Assembly (NCBI GenBank): GCA_002102555.1
Contig: MCFL01000060.1
Location: 62,001 to 126,000 of the forward strand
Reading direction: 5' to 3'
Origin: Catenaria anguillulae PL171
Taxonomy: Eukaryota; Blastocladiomycota; Blastocladiomycetes; Blastocladiales; Catenariaceae
Length of the DNA stretch: 64,000 nt
A program made the position numbers and the translations under genes. Position 1 is the stretch's first letter, and the number at the start of each line of letters is the position of its first letter. Below, in pieces: positions 34,520 through 44,094 of the stretch. The notes under the pieces were generated by a model that was not told the origin of the DNA, made no database searches, and saw nothing but the letters and a program-made list of their open reading frames with translations.

Positions 34520-35343
34520 TTACTGCTTACCAGTAGCGGCAGCCTTGGCCAGCAAAAACTCTTGCAACTTTGCCAACGCCCGATACCGGTGCGAAATGGT
34601 GTTCTTGACCTTTGCGTCCATCTCGGCATATGTCTCGTCAAACCCGTCGGGCTGGAAAATGGGATCCCAGCCAAACGTTGCGGGCCCGCGCGCAGCCACA
34701 ATTTGGCCCTATGATATTCGGCAAGCTCGAGTCAGCACTGCTTGACAACTCGGAAAAAAAAAAATGGAGCCCAGCAACTTACATTGGTCCGCCCTTCAAA
34801 CAAGATGGGCTCGGCATCGGGCCCCTCGCAGTATGCAAACGTGCACAGGGCGTATCCAGACTTGTCTTCAAAGCCCACAAGCATCTTGTTGAGGCCGTCG
34901 TGGCCAAGCGACTCGAGGAACCATTTGATGTACGGGCCGGGCAGGCCGTTGAGCCCGTTGAAGCATAGGCAAGTGTCTTCGGTGATGACGGGCCGGTTCA
35001 GCTGCGGTGATTGTTGACAGTCAAGTGAACCGTTAGTTGGTGAATCGACGAGAAGCGGCACCAGTGTATGGTAGGGCGTATGTACGAGTTTGGCAGCAAG
35101 TTTGCACTTTTCGGCCGAGACATCTTGCGAAGTGCCTTGGTACTCGGGCACTGAATTGTACGCACACATGCTTGTCAGGCGATGCGTTCCTTGGCCGAAT
35201 TACGGATAGATTAGTTTCGTACGGTCCAGCTTGTGTGCCTCGATGGCCACCTTGTCACCCAGGATGGCTTGCACCTCGCGGAGCTTGTTCTGGTTGCCCG
35301 TCACAAAGGCCAAGGGGAGGTTGGAGGTCGAGTGCGAAGACAT
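34520..35343 (-). CDS. HAM1: Inosine triphosphate pyrophosphatase (HAM1 family)
   Basis: Four exons on the minus strand: 35343-35223, 35150-35086, 35001-34783, 34708-34520; introns 72, 84 and 74 nt; 197 residues, the usual size. The enzyme hydrolyses ITP, dITP and XTP to monophosphates, cleaning the nucleotide pool. The nucleotide loop [17 protein letters not shown] is followed by LDLPEYQGTS (junction 1-2), [20 protein letters not shown] with the catalytic acidic residues, [11 protein letters not shown], and [20 protein letters not shown] with the base-specific SHR (ISHRY) near the end. An in-frame upstream ATG at 35424 adds a 27-residue Arg-rich leader without acidic residues (MLSYALVTTRRILTHYSAR), which could target a second form to mitochondria. 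Confidence 0.93.
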
Positions 35344-35958
35344 GGTGCGTGAGAGGCCAATGGCAGTGCGGGCTGAGTAGTGGGTGAGAATGCGGCGGGT
35401 GGTGACCAGAGCGTAGGATAACATTGCTCAAATGTCTAAAAGTACTCTACGGCTAACAATGTTTCCACATCATGGAATCGGCCGCGTCTCGCAACTGCTG
35501 CCAGTGCCTCCAGATCACCCTCGTCCCCTGTCTCACAACTTTCCACTGTCCTCCACACCGCTGTTGGCGTTGAAAGACCGATTAATGAAAGAACATTGGC
35601 CACTCGCTTAAGCTTGGGTGGATCCGAATAGCGCGTACATACAGAAAAAAAATTCATGCCAAGTTCTACGTCACAAAGGGCGGAATTGGCATGTCTCATC
35701 CATTACGTCGTTGTCAAGAGCCAGGGTCGACCGCATCTCACTCCAACAAGATTTCGCCGTGCATCCGTGCAGAGTGACTCGATGCGATGGGCAACTCATC
35801 CAGTCCAATTTAAACCCAGCGGGCCCCTCTTCTCTATTCCAAGCCCAAGTCAGAGCGGTCAGCCAACCCATTGAGCGGAGGATGCAGTGTTACCAACCCG
35901 CCCTTTCAGACCCTCTTACATCCATTCCCCAACCAACCTCGATTCTGCACGGCCAGCC
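35344..35958. promoter_or_regulatory. Divergent promoter between HAM1 and the DUF4246 gene
   Basis: About 615 bases. 35344-35424 may code for a longer HAM1 N-terminus. The remainder shows no gene. Confidence 0.5.
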
Positions 35959-38256
35959 ATGACCATTTCTACCCGCAAGTCCGCCCCACTGGCCGCCGAT
36001 TCGTTCGGCTGCGTCGCCAACTCGCCGACCACTACCAACTTTGAGGACGTCAAGCCCATCACGCAACCTCGGTTGCCGTTTCTCGATCTCTTTACCGGAC
36101 TTGTACACGAAACCGAGCTCGAGAACGTGCCGGCTTTCGTTCAACTCATTCCCTACACTCCGCTCTCGCTCGTCGAGCAACAAATCGTTGCCGTGCTCAA
36201 CGCCGTGCGCAACAAGCGCAACTGGGCCGCCAAGTTTCGCGAGTCGCCCACCATTCGCGCAAAGTGGCGGCGCGAGCTCGAGTCGCAGTTGACAGAGCGC
36301 AACAAACTTCGTGTGCTTCGGTATGCTTTCAAGGAGCTTGCCTGGCAAGCCGAGCACGAGCCATTGGCCGCCGGACCGGACAACGTGTTTGCGTCGGATT
36401 CGTTGTTGCCCGCGGCGACCCGCATGCGACTGGTTGAGTTGGCGGCCAATCTCGAAGATGTGCCTGAGCACAAGAAGGATTGGCACCCAAAGTCGAACGA
36501 CCAAGTACTCGATCTCGTCCACCCGTCGCTGTTCCCTGTCGTTTACGGCAGGACATGCGCATTTCCGCCCGAGCAGCGCGCAAACTCGGTTAAAGAATCG
36601 GTGGCGAGGGCAGGCGGGCAAGGCGGCGGCGTCGTACAGCCGCCAACCGAGGTGCCGCAGCCCTATGACGAGCGCTTCTTGTCCAAGCAGTTCCAATGGC
36701 TGCCTGCCGAGATCCAAGTTGATGCCAAGGGCAAGTCGGCACAGTTTGTGTCGTACATCAACAATTTGCACCCGGACGTCCACCCCGAGCTGTATGATGT
36801 GTTGGCCGATGTGTTTGCAAGCATGATTCCGCTGTTTGAGCAGGCGCTCGTGCGCATTGATTGCCCGCGACCCATCCGCATTTGTCTCTGTACGTCAGTG
36901 AGTCCTTGGCCCATCCTTCCTCGTGGCCACTCGCTGACCTTTTCTCTGATCCATTTCACGTTTTGCATAATAGCACCTGACGTTTGGTACAACGCGATTC
37001 CCATCGAATCAGGCGAATCCGAACCTGAACCTGTCTGGCCAGAGATCGATTTCAATGGCGGCTGGCCAGACGAGCAACAAGAAGAAATGGCTGTGCAACA
37101 AGACGACTTCGACTACTTGGAAGCCTGGGGAAGGAGATTCGAATACAAGCACGACATCTTGCCACTGTTTGCAATTGATGGTGGCAGTGATGTGGGTGCC
37201 CTCGGTGACGACGACAACATGGACCTAGATACGGCAAGCGAGAGCGAGGGGATCATGACGGCCGCCGAGATGCTTGAAGAGATTGGGTCGATGAGCGAGT
37301 CCGAGTCCGAAGACCCGTCATACGTTGTGCCAGAGATTCAAGTCGACGAACAAGCGTACCTGGTCGAGGATCCAGAGTATCCGTATGAGTATTACTCGAC
37401 AAATGCGCTTAAAAAGTTTGTGACCGCGCCAATTGGGGTGACGGGCCAGCCCGAAGGAATGGCGGCGTTTGAAGAGGACGGGTTTGAGTTGTACCGCCCC
37501 AAAGTGCCCCGTCACTTTGTTCCGCCCGCGCCCGTGGACGTGCCCACCATGTCGCCACACTCGCAGCTTGCGGGCAAGCGCCTTCAAGTCATTGTCAAGC
37601 TCGCCAACATCCATCTCACGCCCGACAACCCGACCTATCCCGGCGGCTCGTGGCATGTCGAAGGCATGCTCAACGAGTCCATCATTGCGACTGGTCTCTA
37701 TTACTACGCCATGGATAACATCACCGAGTCGCGCTTGCATTTCCGTTCCTTTGTCCAACCCCCGACTGTCAATCACGGCCAGCGAGACGTGTTAGTGGAC
37801 ATTTACGGGCTCAGCGCTAGTAACCTGGGATTGGCTCTGTGTCAAGGCAAGGGCTATATCACCGCTCACGAGGGTCGCGCTGTCGTCTTTCCCAACCTGT
37901 ACCAGCACAAGGTGTTCCCATTCGAGCTCGAGGACAAGTCTCGCCCTGGGTATCGCAAGATCTTGGCCTTTTTCTTGATTGATCCCGCTCGATCCGAATC
38001 CGGTGACGTGTTGTCGTCAGCCATGGTTCCGCCGCAGCAAGCCGATTGGTTGGCGCGCGAATTTGTCAAGGATGAGAGGAACCCTGTCGGTGCACGGTTG
38101 CCGGCAGAGTTGGTTGAGATGATTGGCGACCAGGTGGCCATGACGATGGAACAGGCAAAGGAGATTCGGCTGGAGCTGATGGAGGAGCGGTCGATGAGCG
38201 TCAGTACCAGTAACGAGCTGACGTATGGTGCAGTGTACAACTTGTGTGAGCACTGA
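35959..38256 (+). CDS. DUF4246-domain protein
   Basis: Exons 35959-36889 and 36974-38256; 737 residues. The 84-nt intron is a multiple of three with no stop, so it could be retained without breaking the frame. DUF4246 proteins are widespread in fungi and unstudied. The domain resembles an iron/2-oxoglutarate oxygenase: RLQVIVKLANIHLTPDNPTY then GGSWHVEGMLNESIIATGLY (HxE-type motif) and NITESRLHFRSFV, with a later GRAVVFPNLYQHKV followed by RKILAFFLIDP. The N-terminal part (IVAVLNAVRNKRNWAAKF, YAFKELAWQAEHEP) is the usual DUF4246 start. An acidic linker (about residues 360-440) separates the halves. A truncated copy of its C-terminus lies at 48027-48440. Confidence 0.8.
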   Translation: MTISTRKSAPLAADSFGCVANSPTTTNFEDVKPITQPRLPFLDLFTGLVHETELENVPAFVQLIPYTPLSLVEQQIVAVLNAVRNKRNWAAKFRESPTIRAKWRRELESQLTERNKLRVLRYAFKELAWQAEHEPLAAGPDNVFASDSLLPAATRMRLVELAANLEDVPEHKKDWHPKSNDQVLDLVHPSLFPVVYGRTCAFPPEQRANSVKESVARAGGQGGGVVQPPTEVPQPYDERFLSKQFQWLPAEIQVDAKGKSAQFVSYINNLHPDVHPELYDVLADVFASMIPLFEQALVRIDCPRPIRICLCTSVSPWPILPRGHSLTFSLIHFTFCIIAPDVWYNAIPIESGESEPEPVWPEIDFNGGWPDEQQEEMAVQQDDFDYLEAWGRRFEYKHDILPLFAIDGGSDVGALGDDDNMDLDTASESEGIMTAAEMLEEIGSMSESESEDPSYVVPEIQVDEQAYLVEDPEYPYEYYSTNALKKFVTAPIGVTGQPEGMAAFEEDGFELYRPKVPRHFVPPAPVDVPTMSPHSQLAGKRLQVIVKLANIHLTPDNPTYPGGSWHVEGMLNESIIATGLYYYAMDNITESRLHFRSFVQPPTVNHGQRDVLVDIYGLSASNLGLALCQGKGYITAHEGRAVVFPNLYQHKVFPFELEDKSRPGYRKILAFFLIDPARSESGDVLSSAMVPPQQADWLAREFVKDERNPVGARLPAELVEMIGDQVAMTMEQAKEIRLELMEERSMSVSTSNELTYGAVYNLCEH

Positions 38257-38487
38257 TCCGATTTCTGTGCGTGTCGATTCAGGGTGTGTGGATTGGTTTT
38301 GTGACGATCCTCGATCGTAACCACCCGATGGGTGGCCAATGATCTGGGACAGATCAAGCCCGACGCTCAAGATGTTTCGAGTCAGGAGGTTGCCACCTGG
38401 GAACAGTGTGCAAGCTGGCGTAAGCGGATGGGCCGACGAGCCGTGACCCATAAAGAGACAGCACCCCCCCATTTTTTGCTGATTCTC

Positions 38488-38547
38488 TTCCGGCTTTTTT
38501 CGTCTCATCCTGTCCAGGTAACTTACGCTAGTTTCTCTGTTCTCAGG
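38488..38547 (+). repeat. 60-bp direct repeat, left copy
   Basis: Matches 38851-38910 with about one mismatch. Inside is a miniature intron-like layout: CAG/GTAACTTACGCTAG...TTCTCTGTTCTCAG/G. Confidence 0.9.
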
Positions 38548-38850
38548 TCCGTTGGTTTACTCATCCCCATTTCTGCTTGCCACCTTTGCCCTTCTTGTCT
38601 CGCACCTTCTCTCCCACACATCCCGACCCGTCGCTTGCCCTCGCAGGCCTCGCCCCGTCTATCCTTCTCCACTCTGTCGTCCACTTTCCCATCTCTGTGT
38701 GCTGGCTCCGCCCTTGTCTTCGTCCCCTTTCACCAATGTGTACTCCCTTTCACGCTCTGTTCTGTTCTTTCGTCCCATCAGCATCTTGTACCCTTTCAGT
38801 TCTTCTGTCTTCTCATGTTGTTTCATCATTTCATTGATTCGTTCAATAAA

Positions 38851-38910
38851 TTCCGGCTCTTTTCGTCTCATCCTGTCCAGGTAACTTACGCTAGTTTCTC
38901 TGTTCTCAGG
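38851..38910 (+). repeat. 60-bp direct repeat, right copy
   Basis: 363 bases downstream of the left copy, directly after TTCAATAAA. Same donor-like and acceptor-like signals. The 303 bases between copies are strongly pyrimidine-rich. Confidence 0.9.
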
Positions 38911-39382
38911 ACCCGAGGCACAAGCCGGCCCTTTACAGCGAAGGGCAACACACGCTGCACAGTTTACATGGTGTCGCTTCAATCATTACCTTAGCTGTCG
39001 ACTTGGTATGTAAACTAGAAGTATGGTGTTCGTATACTTGTCGTGCATTACAAGGTCCAATGGCGGGCCATGTCTCACATTTATCAATATCTCAGTTTGC
39101 ATCTTGCCCACCGATCGCTGCTTGCTTCGCCGATTCAACATCATGAGAAGCCTTGCCTTAACCCCTATGGGACCACAGATCTGCACGCACGATACATGAA
39201 TTTTCAAAGCTCTTTTTCACGCCCATTTCCATGTGAAAATAACTGGAAAAGAATTTGAATGAAACGTCGAAGCCGTGAGCTTTATCATCATGCCATAATT
39301 TAACAGTTATGTTGGGATGGGGCCAAGGGAAGGACAGGGCAATTTTACACGGACTGCATGGCGTGAACACAGTGGCAAAACC

Positions 39383-39404
39383 CTGTGTATCGCGCGATAC
39401 ACAG
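39383..39404. repeat. 22-bp perfect palindrome
   Basis: Core GTGTATCGCGCGATACAC extended by CT on the left and AG on the right. The 18-bp core recurs at 39859-39876. Confidence 0.95.
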
Positions 39405-39858
39405 CAAAATGCATGGCGAAAAATAAAAGCCCGGATTTCGCGGTCTTCAAGGTTTCAATTCGCCACGGCCGTTGGCACTCATGTGGGCCTGAGCCATGCG
39501 GTCAGTTTGAGCCTATTTGGGGCCGATTTGGTCCGATGTCTGGTGAAGGGGCTTGGTTCAAAGGTTGAACGTTTGGAACGCCGGTTCGGAAGGAATACTG
39601 ACCGCAATGAGCTGCAACCGGGCTCAATCGCTTCCTTGAAAGCCAAGGAATCGAATGATGCCACGGAAGGCTCGTTGTGAGCTATGGGTGCGGGTCCTTG
39701 GATTCCGTGAAAAACGTTTATGAGTCCGTGTGCTTCTTTCATTGGCTCAGTCCGCCCCTGGTATCGACAGATAGCTGAGACAGTGCATGACAAAACATCA
39801 TGAAAAATTCAGTGTATTTATTATGCCTGTAGGCCCAGAAAATGCAAAAAACGCGCCC

Positions 39859-39876
39859 GTGTATCGCGCGATACAC
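39859..39876. repeat. 18-bp perfect palindrome
   Basis: GTGTATCGCGCGATACAC, identical to the core at 39385-39402, and 15 bases inside the right end of the TTAA-flanked element. Confidence 0.95.
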
Positions 39877-41199
39877 ATGGCCCTGTAGGGGTTAAGCTCG
39901 CCTATCTTATTCCTCGATCCTACATCGAATTCCAAGCGATGGCCTATACTCATTTCAAGCGCATAATCTGTGGGCTGGTTCACGCCGGTACTTGACCAAG
40001 TATGCCAACTCGGCAAAAAAATAGGTAAATATTTGCGTATGGAAACAAGTTTCTTCGACACGGCGAGCAAGAACGCAACAAGATAGAGCTAAGGCTCAAC
40101 AAGCGCACAGAAAAGCTCCATGACGCCGCCAGTGAGCGTGCACAATACGACATGGATTGAAACGAGTTTTCTCTTAACCCCCGCGAAAGCGAGGCAATGG
40201 ATACGACTCAGCTGCCAGTGGGGTCGGGCCTAAAAAGCTCTCCATTGCGGCAGATGAAAAGGTACGGGAACTGGCTGGAAACGACAGTGGGGGCCATTGT
40301 GACTGGGAATACAGTGGTGCTGGCAACACTGGCAACGTGAACACTGGACCTCATCCGCCGAACTTGACTCCAACCGTTAGCAGAGAGGAGTACAGGTAGT
40401 GAGACAAATCATTCTCGATCTTTTTTCCAGTAGGCCGCTTGACATGTGGCATGCTCAGCCAGCCAGAACCCCGTGCTGTGATGGGTCCGATCTTGGCCGA
40501 TTGAGGTTATCTGACAGGGATCGAGTCAAAACACGTCACCAAAAACCTTGTTCGCAGGGATTCGATAAAAACGCGTAACGATTCACTCTTCAAGCCATGT
40601 TCCGCCTCGGTTCCACACATTTCTGCTGGCTCAACGAACTCAAGACGAGACAGTAAGAGCCATGTATGTACTGGTGAACCCGTACCCACAACAAGTCTAC
40701 TTACCAATGACTTTGATGTCGTATGGGGCGACCCTGGGCCAGCGTAGGAAAGCACCCCTATCACGGTGAACGAACGACGAGTCATCCCATGGGACAGCCA
40801 AGAGGTCCTTGCCGATCCCCGCAGTCCCACCAGTGCTTGCTTTGGCAAAACGCAAATGCAGTGATTTGATTTGATCAAGGGGCGGAACCATTCAACCAAC
40901 GTTGCATCCCTTCCTTCCAAGTATAAACCGCTGTCCGCCCGAGACCTTCCTTGCTTGCTTCCCTGTTTGAACAAGCCGTAATCAGTATTGCAGACAACGC
41001 AATGTGATTTAATCTCCACAGACGTCGGCTTTGGCCTGCTGGGCTACTTAAACCCAGGCCGGCCCGCCCATGCTCTCCACGTTCAATGTAAACACAACCC
41101 TTCAACGTTCCCTTCTTGCAACGCAACATCAATATCTCCTGCCTCCATCATCGAACACTCAGTTCTCCCTCCACCATCGTCCTTTCTCCTTCCTTCACC

Positions 41200-42976
41200 A
41201 TGGCGGGCACTTCATTAAGCAATCCCAACAAGAAGGCCGGCTGGCTCGAGCGACACTTTACCGACTCGCGCCGACGTGCCAGTCCCGAGCAGGTTCGTCC
41301 ACTCCCCGCCATTTCGTTTTCCCGACACCTGACCAAGCCTTGGGTGGGCGACGCTGTTCCCACTGCTCACACTCAACCACCTGCTTTGCTGATTTGTACA
41401 GATGGAGCGTGAAGCCTACATTTACGGCAACGTCCCCTTCAAACGCTGGCTGTTGATTCCGGCCTCGGTCATGATCCAACTCGCTGCCGGCTCCTTTTAC
41501 GCCTGGTCCGTGTACAATGCGCCCATCACCAAGCGCCTGAACGAGGGCAACGACCAAGACATTCACGCCGAACTCATTTCCGAAACCTTCTACGCGGCCG
41601 TTGCCTCGTTTGGTCTCGCCTGCTTCTTGTGCGGCCCGTGGTTGGAGCGCCATGGCCCGCGTCGCATGACCATGATTGGCGCCACGCTCTTCTTTATCGG
41701 CCAAATGATTACGGTCCTCGCCATGCACGTGCAATCAGTTCCGCTACTCTTCATCGGCTATGGTGCTATTGGTGGGTTCGGTATTGGCTGCTGTTACTTG
41801 ATTCCAGTCTCGGTCCTGCAGCAATGGTACCCAGAAAGCAAGGGCTTCAGTGCCGGTGTGGCCGTCGGCTCGTTTGGTCTGGGTTCCGTGATTGCCAGTT
41901 TCACGCAGTCGGCCCTGATTGAGGCCATGGGTGTCATGGGCACGTTCCTGGTCCTTGGCTGCACCTACTTTGTGGTTCAAATGCTCTCTGCCCTCGTCAT
42001 GCGCTTCCCACCCCCTGATTTGATGGCGGCCGACTCTGTCAAGAACCAAATTGCCAAGAGCGGTCTCACCTCTCCCGCTGGCATGCCCGGCCAACATCAC
42101 GACGAAGAAACGGCCGATGCACACCACCACAACTCGAGCGGCGCCACGGTGACCAACGTGGACGGATCCGAGCAAGTTCCCATGACGCGCCAACGCCGCA
42201 ACTCGATTGCAACGTCGGTGCATACGATCGAGAACGTGGACGAGTTCATGCAAGAAATCAAGTCAGTCGATTACCGTTTCATTTACATTATCTTCTTCCT
42301 CTCCGTCATTCCCGGTCTTGTGCTCGTTTCCCGTGTGGCCGATATGGTCCAGTCTGCCTTCAAGATGCCGACGTCGACTTCCACTTGGGTTGTTGGTGTC
42401 AACGGGTCCGTGCCTTCCCCATTGCTCCCCTGCGCCTTGTCTCACCTGCCTGGTGCTGATGGCTAACCTTGACTCATGCTCCTCTTCAACAGTGGCTTCA
42501 ACGTCATTGGTCGTTTTGCCATCGGTGCTCTCTCGGACAAGGTTCCCCGCTTTGGCTTGCTCATGTCTTGCATGATCCTCTCGATTGGTGCCATGGTGGC
42601 CATGTATATTTCGCTCTCCAACCTCATGTTCGAACTGTTCATTGCCTCCATGTGGATGCTCACTGGCCTGTACGGTGGCGCCTGCGCCGTTGTCCCTGGT
42701 ATTCTCGGTGCCGTCTTTGGGTCCAGGCACATTTCCGGCTTGTACGGCGCGGCCATGACGGCCTGGGCCGCTGGCGGTGTGATTGGTGGTGTCGGTTTCA
42801 CGGCGCTTATCAAGGGCCAGCGCCAAGCCGGTGTTGCGGCCAACCACGTCTACGACTTGTGCTTGTACTCGATGATCCCGTTGGCGGCGCTCGGATGCGT
42901 CATTTTGACCTTGTTCATGATTCGCCGTCGCAAGATCAAGGCCAACAGCAAGCCCGTCCAAACTCACGCCCACTAG
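41200..42976 (+). CDS. MFS transporter C, oxalate/formate antiporter-like
   Basis: Three exons: 41200-41292, 41402-42405, 42493-42976; introns of 109 and 87 nt; 526 residues. Exon 1 (MAGTSLSNPNKKAGWLERHF...) and the first intron site match copies A, B and D. The second intron (after VVGVNG, phase 2) is absent from the other three, so it was gained here or lost elsewhere. It has GPWLERHGPRR, GIGCCYLIPVS and a central His-rich loop ending RRNSIATSVHTIENVDEFMQ, with a possible RRxS phosphorylation site. The first half shares a nearly identical ~530-base tract with copy B. The second half is closest to copy D, both ending in QTHAH. Substrate unknown; small organic anions are typical for the family. 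Confidence 0.88.
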
Positions 42977-44094
42977 GCGTCCCGTGGCATACACGCCAAT
43001 GTCCATCTGTAACGGATGTTGAGCCTGATCGTAAACCCTCCTTTTGCACCTAGATTTCTACTTTTTTTTCGACCTGATCTGTCTGTTTTTTTTTCCGTTT
43101 CCTTTTGCTCCATCGTTTGTTCATCCATTCCCCGGTATTGATGCCCCAGTTTTTTGCTTTTTCTTCCTCTCTGTATGGCTTAGCGAACGTTGTGTGCTTC
43201 CATGCTGCTCTCCCGTCTTGGCCTAGCTGTTCTCGTTCAGGTTGGTTGCATTTAGTCTCGCTATATCCATTTTGTTCGATCGGCTCCCTTTTCCCGTACA
43301 CCATTCACTTGACTGTCGGCGTGATCCAATAAATGACTGATCTTCCCTTTTTCATTTTCCCTTGCCTGCGCGCAAACTCCCCTGCTTTGAATAGAGACCA
43401 CAGGCAGGATTTTTCGCACCCCTAAGTGAGACCTTGTACTCACCGCTAACATTTGCGAAAGATTTGTTCATCGGCGGCCCTTTTCACAGATGTTTGTCAC
43501 CGACTCACACTTTGTAAACTGTGATTCTCAAATCTTTATCACATTCTTGAGCGGTCTCACCTTCCACACTTGGTGTCACCACGTACTGCTAAAGCCGGCT
43601 GGTCTCACCGCTTGACGTTTCATCAGCGATTAATGTTGCAATCATTTGCAAAAAGATGTGTGCGAATAATCCTGCCTGTGGTCTCTAATTTGCAGAATCT
43701 GACCAATCTCTTGCTGTCGCCGAAACACTGGCGGCGTTTGCAATTGTCTGCGATTAAATTTCACTTCGAGTGATCGCCTCTGCTGTGACGCGTTCGCTGG
43801 TTACCATGAGGGACATACGCAGCCTTGAGCGACACAGAAAGTTGCGAACACATTGAAAACTTTATACCCGGAATGGCGTGGGTGTGCCCTATCATTTACC
43901 GTTGAGTTCTCTTATGATAATTAACTTATTTGGGAGCCGATCGCTTCAGAGCTGCCGACATAAAGGGTCCATACCTCGCTGTCTTCGCACACGCTATCCT
44001 CCCAGCTTCAAACGAATGCAAACAGCATGGCTGCCCTGTAATAGCGTCAACGACATAGATTTCACCCAGAGCACTCCATTGCACACCTTTCACA
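42977..44094. other. Intergenic between MFS C and MFS D
   Basis: T-rich 3' region of MFS C with AATAAA at 43328-43333, then a 294-bp MITE, then the promoter of MFS D. Confidence 0.5.
43393..43686. mobile_element. 294-bp MITE with 27-bp terminal inverted repeats
   Basis: The left end starts AGAGACCACAGGCAGGAT and the right end is its reverse complement, matching over 27 bases with one mismatch. The outermost AGAGACC/GGTCTCT fits a TA target duplication (TA-GAGACC...GGTCTC-TA). Inside, GGTCTCAC-type motifs repeat near 43429, 43552 and 43599. No coding capacity. Ends this well matched suggest a fairly recent insertion. Confidence 0.8.

Larger units (their letters stand above)
39158..39895. mobile_element. 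Non-autonomous piggyBac-like element (MITE)
   Basis: Flanked by TTAA on both sides (39158-39161 and 39892-39895), with 730 bases between. Ends are inverted: left CCCCTATGGGACCA, right (reverse complement) CCCCTACAGGGCCA. TTAA targets with C-rich ends are typical of piggyBac elements. There is no transposase frame. A perfect 18-bp palindrome lies just inside the right end and again about 220 bases from the left end. Confidence 0.6.
38257..41199. other. 2.9-kb region without recognised genes
   Basis: Holds a pair of 60-bp direct repeats (38488-38547, 38851-38910) around a pyrimidine-rich stretch. It also has a piggyBac-like non-autonomous element (39158-39895), and the MFS C promoter at the right end. 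A second TTAACCCC-like start occurs near 40175. A 170-codon minus frame at 40507-41019 does not look like a protein. Confidence 0.5.

Noticed and set aside
39309-39680. Frames inside the TTAA-flanked element as a transposase
   Set aside because: Short, no DDD/DDE-like motif, and crossed by a palindrome; the element is better read as non-autonomous.
40507-41019. 170-codon minus-strand frame upstream of MFS C
   Set aside because: Composition mixed, no hydrophobic core or motif, and it overlaps the likely MFS C promoter.
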